Source: CAZUXE01 sp964624585
GTDB taxonomy: Bacteria; Hydrothermota; Tepidihabitantia; B3-TA06
Assembly (NCBI GenBank): GCA_964624585.1
Contig: CAZUXE010000015.1
Location: forward strand, 1-35,473
Reading direction: 5' to 3'
DNA length: 35,473 nucleotides
Numbering within the stretch: the first letter of the stretch is position 1; every line of letters starts with the position of its first letter. Shown here one piece after another: positions 7,676 to 16,029 of the stretch. The position numbers and the translations under genes were made by a program. The notes beneath the pieces were generated by a model. The model searched no databases. It was not told the DNA's origin and saw only the letters and a program-made list of their open reading frames with translations.

Positions 7676-8621
7676 GGAACTTGGCGAACAAGGGTTTCTT
7701 GATAGGGTTGGGCAGTGGACGAGCATACGTAATCCACGGGTAATAACTGGCATAGGAGACGACGCTTTAGTATTACACAATGGTATTGTGGTATCGTCTG
7801 ATTCTTATGCCAACAATCTGCATTTTTCAACCTTGTATTTTTCGCCTGAAGATATAGGTTATAAATCGGCTGGAGCAAGTATATCAGACTTGGCGGCAAT
7901 GGGAGCTGAGCCGATATGTCTTTTAGTAAACCTTTTTGTGCCACCTGATTTTGACTTAACTTTTCTTAAACGAGTTTATGAAGGTATGGAAGCAGTTTGT
8001 GCGCCCTTGAAGTGCGAAATTGCCGGTGGCGATACAGTGGCATCGGACAATCTTATCCTAAGTCTTACCGCTATTGGTGAAGCGAAAAGGCCTTTCCTAC
8101 GTTCTGGAGCTGTGCCTGGCGATTTATTGTACCTCTCAGGTTTTCCTGGACTCTCTACTGTAGGGCAACGTCTACTTGCGATGCGACGCAAATTAGATGG
8201 ATTTTCCGATGCCATAGAGCGGCATTTACGGCCGGAACCTCGTGTAGACCTTGGTATTAAGCTTCGTGCTAAGGTTTCGGCATGTATGGACGTATCTGAT
8301 GGTATTTCTACCGACGCTTGTCGTTTGGCTCGTTCAAGTGCTGTAAAACTCATAGTTGAACACACGCTCTTACCCAAACATCCTGACCTTATTAGTTACA
8401 TTGAGCGCTTTGGGGAAAATTGGGATTCTTTGGTTCTCAACGGGGGAGAGGATTATGAATTGTTGTTTACCGCCAAGGCGTCTACCAAACTCCCTTCAGA
8501 GATGGCCTCGCTATCTATACATCGTATCGGGCGTATAGAGAAAGGTCATGGGGCGTTTCTCGAAATTAACGGAGAACTTAAACCCTTGCATCCTCGTGGT
8601 TGGGATCACTTTAGCGTTTAA
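7662..8621 (+). CDS. thiL: Thiamine-monophosphate kinase
   Basis: A 319-residue enzyme that phosphorylates thiamine monophosphate to the active cofactor TPP. The family elements are in order: GIGDDALV (30-37), the metal/substrate block SSDSYANNLHFS (near 45-56), SISDLAAMGAEP (near 73-84), GGDTVASDNLILSLTAIGE, CMDVSDGISTDACRLA and LNGGEDYELLFTA. Length is typical. It is the last gene of the lysS operon and overlaps mcsB by 14 nt; the Shine-Dalgarno is weak, suggesting coupling. It supports the TPP enzymes in this window (Dxs, IorA) and complements thiC on the opposite strand. Confidence 0.96.
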   Translation: MPTFKELGEQGFLDRVGQWTSIRNPRVITGIGDDALVLHNGIVVSSDSYANNLHFSTLYFSPEDIGYKSAGASISDLAAMGAEPICLLVNLFVPPDFDLTFLKRVYEGMEAVCAPLKCEIAGGDTVASDNLILSLTAIGEAKRPFLRSGAVPGDLLYLSGFPGLSTVGQRLLAMRRKLDGFSDAIERHLRPEPRVDLGIKLRAKVSACMDVSDGISTDACRLARSSAVKLIVEHTLLPKHPDLISYIERFGENWDSLVLNGGEDYELLFTAKASTKLPSEMASLSIHRIGRIEKGHGAFLEINGELKPLHPRGWDHFSV

Positions 8622-8731
8622 GTTCGTTATAATCCATATCCTAGTCTAAGTTTAATCGTACCTGTAGTACAAAAGTCTTAACATCAAAGATTTATATGCA
8701 GAAACTGAATCAATAGAGCTGGAATAAAAAC
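8622..8731. other. Convergent intergenic gap without a clear terminator
   Basis: These 110 bases separate the ends of thiL and trpS. I see only a GTAC-ctgta-GTAC mini-hairpin and a distant CTAAGTTT/AAACTTAG pair that reaches into the trpS stop. No strong hairpin followed by a T-tract is present. Confidence 0.5.
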
Positions 8732-9730
8732 TTAGCTTAAGAAGGTTAGCCCTGTAATTTCTCTTACCTCTTTCATCGTCTCAGCAGCAATCTTGCGCGC
8801 CTTGCTTGTTCCCTCCTTGATAATGTCTTTAACCTTTTCAATCTCGGCTTTTAATTCCTTCTGGCGCTCCTGAATAGGTTTTAATAGGGTAAGGATGTTA
8901 TCTATCAGGATTTTTTTGCAGTCTAGGCAGCCCCATGCTCCTGCCTGGCACTGTTTGGCGCAGTATTTTTGTTCGTCTTCAGATGAAAAAAGCTTATGCC
9001 ATGTGAAGATATTGCATATATCAGGGTTGCCGGGGTCGGTTTTTCGCACTCGTGCCGGATCTGTTACACCCTCACGATTTATTTTGCGTCTAAGTTCATC
9101 AGGTTCGTCATCCAAATAAATACAGTTGCCGATACTTTTACTCATTCTACGTTTGCCGTCAAGCCCCATTACCCGGGCGCCTTTTCCTTTGCTTATTAGT
9201 TCTTTGGGTTCGCTAAAGTAGTTACCGAATCTATTATTGAAAGAACGAACAATTTCGCGTGTCAATTCAAGGTGTGGACGTTGGTCTTCACCGACCGGTA
9301 CAGCTACTGATTTATAAAGCAAGATGTCTGCAGCCATTAATATTGGATAATTAAACAGGCCCATATTGACGTTATCTGGTTGATTTTTAGCTTTTTCTTT
9401 GAATGTTGGTACGCGCTGAATCCAGGGGAGAGGAGTAACGGTTGAAAGAATCCATGCCAGTTCGGTGTGTTCCTGCACACCTGATTGAACCATGATAGTG
9501 GCCTTTTCAGGGTTAAGTCCGCAGGCTAGATAGTTTATTGCGGCATTGATGACACGTTCCGGCATATCTTCCTTTTTATATTCCTGAGTCATGGCGTGCA
9601 GGTCAACGATACCGTAAATAGTTTCGTATTCGTCTTGCAAAGGCAGAAACTGTTTTATTGCTCCCAAGTAGTTGCCGATATGCAAACGTCCTGAGGGTTG
9701 GATCCCTGAAAATATTCTACCTTTAGGCAA
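8732..9730 (-). CDS. trpS: Tryptophanyl-tRNA synthetase, iron-sulfur-type cysteine motif
   Basis: A 332-residue class I synthetase that charges tRNA-Trp. It has PSGRLHIGNYLGA (the HIGH-type motif, HIGN at 17-20) and RMSKS at 195-199. The insertion after KTDPGNP carries C239, C257, C261, C268 and C271. The spacing C239-x21-C261-x6-C268-x2-C271 is one residue short of the C-x22-C-x6-C-x2-C set that binds [4Fe-4S] in Thermotoga maritima TrpRS. The start is TTG 9730: AGGAGG sits 5 nt upstream, and the first residues LPKGRIFSGIQPSG match the family N-terminus. An upstream ATG would add 24 residues inside the aminotransferase gene. It is the third gene of the thiC operon. Confidence 0.96.
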   Translation of the reverse strand: MPKGRIFSGIQPSGRLHIGNYLGAIKQFLPLQDEYETIYGIVDLHAMTQEYKKEDMPERVINAAINYLACGLNPEKATIMVQSGVQEHTELAWILSTVTPLPWIQRVPTFKEKAKNQPDNVNMGLFNYPILMAADILLYKSVAVPVGEDQRPHLELTREIVRSFNNRFGNYFSEPKELISKGKGARVMGLDGKRRMSKSIGNCIYLDDEPDELRRKINREGVTDPARVRKTDPGNPDICNIFTWHKLFSSEDEQKYCAKQCQAGAWGCLDCKKILIDNILTLLKPIQERQKELKAEIEKVKDIIKEGTSKARKIAAETMKEVREITGLTFLS

Positions 9731-9731
9731 G

Positions 9732-10823
9732 TTAGCCTCCTTTGACTTTTGTAAGAGCGTATTTTTCAAGAACTTCCAGAGCTTTAAGGGTATCTGCTTC
9801 ATTCGTATGACCCATATGACCTATTCTTATGAGATGTCCTTTGAGTTCTTGTTGGCCGTTGGCAAATAATATTCCTTCCTTTTCTTTAATCTCTGTTATA
9901 ATTTCAGTTGAATCAACTCCGTCAGGCATTTTAATTACGCTTAAGGCGTTAGACGGGGTAGTAGGCATGAAGGAAAATCCCATTTCTAAGGCTTTATTGC
10001 GAAATATTCCAGCCCATTTGGCATGTTCCGCCCATACCTGTTCAATGCCTTTTTCAGTTATCATGGATAATGATTTAGCCATAGACATCATAACAGTGAT
10101 GGCTGGAGTCCAGGGAGTAAAATTCTTGAGCCTGAACTTTTCGGCAATTTGCATGTTAAAATAGTATTTAGGGAGCCTGGAATGTGAAACCGCTTCCCAT
10201 GCCCGATTATTCATGGCAACTATAGACAGGCCTGGAGGTGCGCCAATAGCTTTTTGTGCGCCGCCTATAACTGTATCAACCTTCCACTCATCCATACGTA
10301 ATTCATCGGCAACCAATCCGGCAATTGAATCTAGTACGAAAAGCCTATCTCGACTACGTACAATATCACCAATGGCTTTAACATCGTTAATTGCACCTGT
10401 TGAAGTTTCTGTGAAAGTGGTGAGTACCGCTTTTATTGTTGGATGAGTCTTCAAGCGTTCTTCAATCATTGAAGGGTCGGCAGATTCGCCCATTTCAAAT
10501 CTTAAATAGTGAACTTTTAGATGATATGCATCTGCAATCTCGCGCCAGCGTTGACCGAATTTACCTATTGAAGTGATAAGTACTTCATCGCCTTCAGAAA
10601 ACAAGTTGGCGATAGAAGCTTCCATGCCGCCGGTTCCTGAGGATGTGAAAAAGAATATTCTGGAATTAGGAGAAAACAGAATATTTTTCATATCCTGAGC
10701 GGCTTTTCCTACAATATTGGCAAAGGATTTATCTCTATGATATGGAAAAGTTTTGCCTCCTTCGGCAAGTACTTCAGGGTCAACTTCTACAGGACCTGGA
10801 GCAAAAATGCGATAATCACTCAC
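9732..10823 (-). CDS. Class V aminotransferase (serine/alanine-glyoxylate type)
   Basis: A 363-residue PLP enzyme. FAPGPVEVDPEVL at the N-terminus and SSGTGGMEA (61-69), TETSTG (138-143), LDSIAG with the PLP-nitrogen Asp165, and GGAQKAIGAPPG with the Schiff-base Lys191 are all present. This pattern fits the serine-pyruvate/alanine-glyoxylate aminotransferase family; the exact amino donor cannot be read from sequence. GTG start, overlapping the thiC stop (GTGA), with GGAGG about 8 nt upstream. It lies between thiC and trpS, which gives no obvious pathway link. A role in glycine/serine metabolism is the most general guess. Confidence 0.9.
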   Translation of the reverse strand: MSDYRIFAPGPVEVDPEVLAEGGKTFPYHRDKSFANIVGKAAQDMKNILFSPNSRIFFFTSSGTGGMEASIANLFSEGDEVLITSIGKFGQRWREIADAYHLKVHYLRFEMGESADPSMIEERLKTHPTIKAVLTTFTETSTGAINDVKAIGDIVRSRDRLFVLDSIAGLVADELRMDEWKVDTVIGGAQKAIGAPPGLSIVAMNNRAWEAVSHSRLPKYYFNMQIAEKFRLKNFTPWTPAITVMMSMAKSLSMITEKGIEQVWAEHAKWAGIFRNKALEMGFSFMPTTPSNALSVIKMPDGVDSTEIITEIKEKEGILFANGQQELKGHLIRIGHMGHTNEADTLKALEVLEKYALTKVKGG

Positions 10824-12079
10824 TTTAGAGCCTCCTTAGAGCGTTTGATAGCGCAAAATTCACCGCACATTGTGCATACGTCTCCCTCTTCCTTGGGATA
10901 GGCGCCGAACTTTCTTTCTGCTTCTAGTGGATCAATAGTTGCAGCAATCATTTCTTTCCATTTGAAGTCTTCCCTCAATCTTGAAACCTTTTTATCCCAT
11001 GCAGTGGCTTTTTGAGGATATTTGGCAATATCTGCTGCATGGGCGGCAATTCGTGATACTATAGTTCCTGCCCTTACGTCTGCAACATCAGGTAAGCCAA
11101 GATGTTCTGATGGCGTTACATAGCATAAGAAATCAGCTCCGTACATACCGGCTATTGCTCCGCCTATAGCTGATACTATGTGGTCGTATCCTGGAGCGAC
11201 ATCGGTTACCAAAGGTCCAAGCACGTAGAATGGAGCGCCATGACATATCTCTTTTTGAAGTTTCATGTTCATCTCAATTTGATTGATAGGCATATGTCCA
11301 GGACCTTCAACCATAGCTTGCACTCCAAGCTCTCTTGCCCTGTCTATCTGTTCTCCAATAATCAGGAGTTCCTGAATTTGTGGTCTGTCCGAGGCGTCGG
11401 CAAGGGCGCCGGGTCTGAGGCCGTCTCCAAGACTTAGGCAAGCTCCATATTCTGCCACAAGTTCTAAAAGCCTATCAAAGTGTTCGGCAAAGGGATTCTC
11501 TTTCTTGTTGCGAAGCATCCATTCGACCATCATGGCTCCACCACGACTTACTATACCTGCAAGTCTTTTCCAGCGCTTCAATCTTTCAACGCTTGTTTTG
11601 GTTAAGCCTGTATGTATTGTGAGAAAGTCAACACCGTCATCAAGATGTTTTTTTACACCATTGAAGATTTCGTCAACGGTTAAATCCAGAAACGACTTTC
11701 CCAATTTTGGAGAATCACATGCCGCTTGATAAATTGGAACCGTACCTATTGGAACAGGTGAGGCATCAATTATAATTTTTCTAACTTCATCAATGTCGCC
11801 ACCGGTGGATAAATCCATTACAGTATCGGCTCCGGCGGAACATGCGGCCTTAAGTTTGGCCAATTCGTTGTCAATATCCGCTATCGACGGAGAGGTGCCG
11901 ATATTGGCGTTTACCTTGGTTCGTAATCCTGTTCCTACTCCCATAGGTTCTATGTCTTTTGGCCTTTTCAGGTTGTACGGGATTACTATAGTTCCTTTAT
12001 CTAATCCATTACGGATGAATTCCTCGGTAACACCTTCGGTATGGGCAACTTTCTTAATTAATACATCGTTTGTAAGCAT
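10820..12079 (-). CDS. thiC: Phosphomethylpyrimidine synthase ThiC, short form
   Basis: A 419-residue radical SAM enzyme that rearranges aminoimidazole ribotide to HMP-phosphate for thiamine. Core blocks are GTGLRTKVNANIGTSP, DTVMDLSTGGDID, DFLTIHTGLT, SRGG, VEGPGHMPINQIEMN, PFYVLGPLVTDVAPGYDHI and GADFLCYVTPSEHLGLP. The C-terminal cluster motif is C402-x2-C405-x3-C409 (CTMCGEFC), the spacing I associate with the short archaeal/clostridial form rather than the longer enterobacterial one. It is first in a three-gene minus-strand operon. A near-consensus promoter ends 7 nt before the ATG, so the mRNA is probably leaderless and there is no room for the TPP riboswitch that often precedes thiC. 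Confidence 0.97.
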   Translation of the reverse strand: MLTNDVLIKKVAHTEGVTEEFIRNGLDKGTIVIPYNLKRPKDIEPMGVGTGLRTKVNANIGTSPSIADIDNELAKLKAACSAGADTVMDLSTGGDIDEVRKIIIDASPVPIGTVPIYQAACDSPKLGKSFLDLTVDEIFNGVKKHLDDGVDFLTIHTGLTKTSVERLKRWKRLAGIVSRGGAMMVEWMLRNKKENPFAEHFDRLLELVAEYGACLSLGDGLRPGALADASDRPQIQELLIIGEQIDRARELGVQAMVEGPGHMPINQIEMNMKLQKEICHGAPFYVLGPLVTDVAPGYDHIVSAIGGAIAGMYGADFLCYVTPSEHLGLPDVADVRAGTIVSRIAAHAADIAKYPQKATAWDKKVSRLREDFKWKEMIAATIDPLEAERKFGAYPKEEGDVCTMCGEFCAIKRSKEALK

Positions 12080-12086
12080 AATGGGT

Positions 12087-12114
12087 ATTATAGACTTAGC
12101 TATGATGATGTCAA
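12087..12114 (-). promoter_or_regulatory. thiC operon promoter, leaderless geometry
   Basis: Read on the minus strand: TTGACA (12114-12109), 16 nt, TATAAT (12092-12087), then 7 nt to the thiC ATG at 12079. Both boxes match the consensus perfectly. The start codon coincides with the expected +1, and no Shine-Dalgarno is present. Confidence 0.8.
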
Positions 12115-12135
12115 TCTATCCTTGATAGTAGAAAG

Positions 12136-12150
12136 CCTGAGGAATTCAGG
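12136..12150. promoter_or_regulatory. Palindrome CCTGA-ggaat-TCAGG between divergent operons
   Basis: A 5-bp inverted repeat around 5 nt lies upstream of the thiC -35 box, inside the 220-base gap between the thiC and folD promoters. It may be an operator, but it could be chance. I see no gene or riboswitch in 12115-12299. Confidence 0.25.
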
Positions 12151-12299
12151 GGAGGTAAGTTTAGATGTACAAATTGCAATAAAGTTACAGTACGATTAGC
12201 AATTGAGATATTGAATAATCCACGGGGTGTTACGGAGTGTTGATGAGAACTTCTTAAGTCAAGCCTTGTAGTACTGGCAACTAAAGTGGAGGCAGAGTA

Positions 12300-12327
12300 T
12301 TGACAAGCCTTCTCTTGGTGTTACAAT
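12300..12327 (+). promoter_or_regulatory. folD operon promoter, leaderless geometry
   Basis: TTGACA (12300-12305), 16 nt, TACAAT (12322-12327), then 5 nt to the folD ATG at 12333. The start lies where transcription should begin and lacks a Shine-Dalgarno. Confidence 0.72.
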
Positions 12328-12332
12328 TTAGC

Positions 12333-13202
12333 ATGTCTATGATACTTGACGGGAAAAAAGTTGCGCGCCAAAAGCGTGCTTTGCTTGCCGAACGTGTTCA
12401 AACTTTAGTTGCTAAAGGAATTATTCCTAAATTGGCATTCTTGACTGCAGGTGCTGATGAAGCATCTCTTTCTTATCAGCATTCGCAAGCTAGAATTTGT
12501 GCTAAACTGGGGATAGCGACTCAATCAATTAATCTTGCTGCTGATGTAACGGAAGAGGAAGTCTACAACGCTGTAATACAGCTTAATGCAGATGTTGATG
12601 TTCACGGAATAATAGTGGCAATACCTTTACCTAAGGTTGTTGATGAAGAACGCATTTTGACTGCAATTGATCCTCAGAAAGACGTAGATTGTCTTTCCCC
12701 AATAAATCGAGGAAGGTTGGCTTTTGATAACTCTGAATTCCTTCCGGCTACTCCTGCAGGTATTATTAATCTTTTGCATAATTATGAAATAGAACTTGAG
12801 GCTAGGCACGTTGTTATAATCGGGCGCGGTAAGGCGGTGGGGTGGCCTTTGGCTCAGATTCTTATACAAAAAACAAAGAAGGGAAATGCTACGGTAACCA
12901 TTTGTCATTCCCGCTCGGGTGATTTAACCCGCTATACCAAACAAGCTGATATTTTGGTTGCCGCTGTTGGAAGGGCAAGGTTTGTGGGGCAGGAATTTAT
13001 TCACTCCAATCAAATTGTGATAGATGCAGGTATAAACGCTGTGGAAACATCTGCTGGATGGAGTATGGTTGGGGATGTTGACTTTGAAGCTGTTTCGACT
13101 AAAGTTAAAGCTATTACGCCGGTTCCGGGTGGGGTTGGTCCCATGACAGTTGCCGCCTTATTGGAAAATGTTGTTATTGCGGCAGAAAGGAGGTCTAAAT
13201 AG
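12333..13202 (+). CDS. folD: FolD-like methylenetetrahydrofolate dehydrogenase lacking the cyclohydrolase lysine
   Basis: A 289-residue FolD homologue. FolD normally oxidises 5,10-methylene-THF and then hydrolyses 5,10-methenyl-THF. Family blocks are present: ILDGKKVA, GIIVAIPLP, DPQKDVDCLSPINRGRL, TPAGI, the Rossmann segment IIGRGKAVGWPLA, IDAGIN and ITPVPGGVGPMTVAALLEN. However, the ASxxYxxxK motif reads ASLSYQHSQ, so the catalytic Lys (E. coli K54) is Gln52, and the VQLPLP glutamine (E. coli Q98) is Ala96. These residues support cyclohydrolase chemistry, so this enzyme may be dehydrogenase-only or altered. The start is ATG 12333 (MSMILDGKKVA); a longer reading from 12300 would begin on the -35 box. 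First gene of a seven-gene operon. Confidence 0.93.
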   Translation: MSMILDGKKVARQKRALLAERVQTLVAKGIIPKLAFLTAGADEASLSYQHSQARICAKLGIATQSINLAADVTEEEVYNAVIQLNADVDVHGIIVAIPLPKVVDEERILTAIDPQKDVDCLSPINRGRLAFDNSEFLPATPAGIINLLHNYEIELEARHVVIIGRGKAVGWPLAQILIQKTKKGNATVTICHSRSGDLTRYTKQADILVAAVGRARFVGQEFIHSNQIVIDAGINAVETSAGWSMVGDVDFEAVSTKVKAITPVPGGVGPMTVAALLENVVIAAERRSK

Positions 13203-13263
13203 CAATTTTCTTGTAGGTGTATGAGGTTTTTATATGTCTAAAGTGAGCGGTGAAGGAGGTAAA

Positions 13264-14130
13264 ATGGATATAGTCGCCTTGCTTGGAGAAAAACGTCAAG
13301 TCATTGAGGCGGCGCTTTTGCGTTATTTGCCTGATGATGAACATATCTTGACTCAAGCTATGCGCTATAGTTTGTTCGCCGGAGGTAAGAGGTTGCGTCC
13401 AATTCTCGCCTTGCTTTCTTATGAGGCTGTAGGAGGCGGAGATATTGATATAGTGCTTCCTGTTGCTTGCGCCTTGGAGTTAGTTCATACATTTACTTTA
13501 ATTCACGATGATCTACCGGCTATGGATGATGACGATTTTCGTAGAGGTAAGCTTTCAAATCATAAAAAATTTAGCGAAGGTATGGCTATTTTAGCAGGGG
13601 ATGCATTGATGATTGATGGGTTAGGATTGGTAATTCGTTCTAAAGCTAATCCCGTATTACTCAATAAAACTATAGCTGGGTTTACCCGTGTTCTAGGTCT
13701 TTCAGGTGTTTCAAAAGGTCAGGTTGACGATTTATACGGTCGTGATAAAAATGCAAAGTTCCTTCGTCATATTCATCTTAGAAAAACAGCTCTCTACATC
13801 GCTTTTTCCATTTGGGTAGGCGCCCTTTTGGCTGGCGGGAATGATGACACGCTTGTCCATCTTTTTAAGGCTGGAGTATGTGCAGGTATGGGATTTCAGA
13901 TTCGTGATGATGTTTTGGATCTTATTAGTTCTAAAGAAGAGTTGGGTAAAACCCCAGGTAAAGATAATAATGATGATAAATTGACTTATCCTGCACTCTA
14001 TGGTTTAGAGAGGTCAAAGAAGATGGCGAATTCCTATATCAACCGGGCAAAAAGGATTTTCAAAGGCCTTGGAGCCAGTTGGTTACCGCTTATTGAATTA
14101 ACGAATTATTTAGTTGAGAGGGTGAAATGA
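13264..14130 (+). CDS. ispA: Short-chain (farnesyl/geranylgeranyl) diphosphate synthase
   Basis: A 288-residue prenyl synthase that condenses IPP with allylic diphosphates. It has GKRLRP (41-46), the first Asp-rich motif DDLPAMDDDD (82-91) followed by FRRGK, and the second motif FQIRDDVLD (211-219). The residue five positions before the first motif is Phe77, typical of enzymes stopping at C15-C20. I use ATG 13264 because GGAGG lies 4 nt upstream and MDIVALLGEKRQVIEAALLRYLP matches the family N-terminus. ATG 13234 would add ten residues that simply translate the Shine-Dalgarno region. It overlaps dxs by ATGA, and the pair supplies isoprenoids by the MEP route. Confidence 0.95.
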   Translation: MDIVALLGEKRQVIEAALLRYLPDDEHILTQAMRYSLFAGGKRLRPILALLSYEAVGGGDIDIVLPVACALELVHTFTLIHDDLPAMDDDDFRRGKLSNHKKFSEGMAILAGDALMIDGLGLVIRSKANPVLLNKTIAGFTRVLGLSGVSKGQVDDLYGRDKNAKFLRHIHLRKTALYIAFSIWVGALLAGGNDDTLVHLFKAGVCAGMGFQIRDDVLDLISSKEELGKTPGKDNNDDKLTYPALYGLERSKKMANSYINRAKRIFKGLGASWLPLIELTNYLVERVK

Positions 14131-16010
14131 GTTTTCTTGATAAAATAGATTCTCCAACTGATTTAAGAAAGTTACAACTCAACGAGCTTAAAGCGCTTGC
14201 CGGAGAACTCAAACAGAGGATTCTTGAAGTTACCAGTAAAAATGGTGGGCACGTTGCTCCAAATTTAGGAACAATTGAATTAACAATAGCACTTCATTAT
14301 GTCTTCAGCACTCCTAACGATAAAATAATTTGGGATGTGGGGCATCAATGTTATTCTCATAAGCTTCTTACTGGTAGGCGTAATAGATTTCATACTTTGC
14401 GTAAGTATAAAGGAATAAGCGGGTTTCCTAAACGTGAAGAGAGTGTTTATGATGTATTTGGTACAGGTCATGCAGGAACTTCTCTTTCTGCAGCTTTTGG
14501 TTTAGCTAAAGCCCGCGATCTGAAGAATGAAAACTTTAATGTAATAGCTGTAATCGGTGATGGGTCGGCAATTTCAGGTATGGCCTTAGAAGCTTTTAAC
14601 CACATAGGTGATTCGCAGTCGAATCTAATAGTAATACTTAACGATAATGCTATGTCTATTGGTCGCAGTACCGGCGCTTTATCAAATTACCTTAGCGCCA
14701 TTACTGCTCGTTTTACCGCTACTGGATTTTATCAACGTTTGCGTCAAGGCACGTGGAGATTGTTTGGAAAGATTTTTCGTAAGACCAGTTCTTTTTGGCG
14801 CGGATGGGCTAGTCGTTGGGAACGTGGTATCAAGAGTATTCTTACTCCAGGTGGCTATTTTGAAGATATGGGTTTTCATTACTTTGGGCCTTTGGATGGT
14901 CATAATCTAAAAACGCTAATTTCGTTTTTCAAACGTCTCAGAAAGGTTCAAGGGCCATTACTTGTGCATGTACATACTCAAAAAGGGCATGGATTTAAAG
15001 GGGCGACCGATGATCCTGAGCGTTTTCACGGTATAGGTCCCTTCGATTTGGAAACATGCGCTATCTCCTCTTGTGCAAAAGAAAGCTATTCTCAGGTTTT
15101 CGGTGCAGCGCTTCTTGAATTTGCCGAGAAAGATAAAGCTGTTGTAACTATCACTGCAGGGATGACTTTGGGAACCGGATTGACGGAATTTAAGAAAAGA
15201 TTCCCCAAGAGATTTTTTGATTTTGGAATTACCGAGGAACATTGCGTTACATTTGCAGCCGGACTCACTCTGGAAGGTATGAAACCGGTTTTTGCAGTTT
15301 ACTCCACTTTTCTGCAACGCGCTTTCGACCAGTTAATTCATGATGTAGCTTTGCAGAAACTACCGGTTATTTTTGCCATTGATAGGGCGGGTATTGTTGG
15401 TGCTGATGGTCCTACTCATCACGGTGTATTCGATTTAGGCTATCTTAGAATGATTCCTAATTTGGTAGTAGCCGCCCCAAAGGATGAAGCCGAACTTCGA
15501 GATATTTTGTATACAGCGCTTCAGTATAACAATGGCCCTTTTGCTTTCCGTTTTCCGCGAGGTAGTGTGGAAGGTGTTAAGATATCTGCTAAACCGTCTT
15601 TATTGCCGATAGGTTCGTGGGAAATTATCAATAAAGGGAAGAGAATAGCTATTCTTGGAACAGGCAGTGGTGTCAGGATTGCTAAAGGAGCTTTGATGTT
15701 GCTTGGGAGGAAAAATCCTACTGTCGTCAACGCACGTTTTATTAAGCCTATGGATGACAAATTGTTATTGCAAATAGCCAAATCACATAAGGTTATAGTT
15801 ACAGTGGAAGAAAACTATCTTGCCGGCGGTTTTGGTTCAGCTGTTATGGAAAAATTGGAATCTTTGGGTATACAAAAGCAAGTGGTTAGAATAGGTCTTG
15901 AAGATAAGTTTATTGAACATGGGGCTGCGGATAAACTTTTAGAGCTATCTGGTTTGAGTGCTGTGAATCTTGCAAAAGTTGTTGCATCTTTATGGCTGGC
16001 AAAAAAATAA
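14127..16010 (+). CDS. dxs: 1-deoxy-D-xylulose-5-phosphate synthase
   Basis: A 627-residue TPP enzyme that makes DXP from pyruvate and glyceraldehyde 3-phosphate, the first step of the MEP pathway. It has VGHQCYSHKLLTGR (near 71-84), the TPP/Mg motif GDGSAISG...LNDNAMSIG (144-179), GPLDGHN, and HTQKGHGF. The transketolase-like half has the catalytic-Glu block FGITEEHCVTFAAGL and DRAGIVGADGPTHHG. The C-terminal domain ends with TVEENYLAGGFGSAV. All are intact and the length is normal. It is coupled to ispA by overlap and followed by sprA after 19 nt, so sprA appears to be transcribed with isoprenoid genes. It depends on TPP, made in part by ThiC and ThiL encoded nearby. Confidence 0.98.
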   Translation: MSFLDKIDSPTDLRKLQLNELKALAGELKQRILEVTSKNGGHVAPNLGTIELTIALHYVFSTPNDKIIWDVGHQCYSHKLLTGRRNRFHTLRKYKGISGFPKREESVYDVFGTGHAGTSLSAAFGLAKARDLKNENFNVIAVIGDGSAISGMALEAFNHIGDSQSNLIVILNDNAMSIGRSTGALSNYLSAITARFTATGFYQRLRQGTWRLFGKIFRKTSSFWRGWASRWERGIKSILTPGGYFEDMGFHYFGPLDGHNLKTLISFFKRLRKVQGPLLVHVHTQKGHGFKGATDDPERFHGIGPFDLETCAISSCAKESYSQVFGAALLEFAEKDKAVVTITAGMTLGTGLTEFKKRFPKRFFDFGITEEHCVTFAAGLTLEGMKPVFAVYSTFLQRAFDQLIHDVALQKLPVIFAIDRAGIVGADGPTHHGVFDLGYLRMIPNLVVAAPKDEAELRDILYTALQYNNGPFAFRFPRGSVEGVKISAKPSLLPIGSWEIINKGKRIAILGTGSGVRIAKGALMLLGRKNPTVVNARFIKPMDDKLLLQIAKSHKVIVTVEENYLAGGFGSAVMEKLESLGIQKQVVRIGLEDKFIEHGAADKLLELSGLSAVNLAKVVASLWLAKK

Positions 16011-16029
16011 AGAAAGCGGAAGGGATTAA

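Noticed and set aside
7976..8377. 133-codon minus-strand ORF inside thiL
   Set aside because: Shadow of the thiL frame; composition is Arg/Ser-rich, as expected for an antisense reading, and no family motif is seen.
9732..9802. Longer trpS with 24 extra residues from an upstream ATG
   Set aside because: That extension lies inside the aminotransferase gene. TTG 9730 has AGGAGG at 5 nt and gives the standard N-terminus.
12115..12299. TPP riboswitch or other structured leader before thiC or folD
   Set aside because: No THI-box core sequence is visible, and both promoters lie downstream of this stretch relative to their genes, so it is not transcribed as a leader.
12300..12332. Longer folD starting at TTG 12300
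   Set aside because: The proposed start codon is part of the TTGACA -35 box, and the extra residues do not match FolD N-termini.
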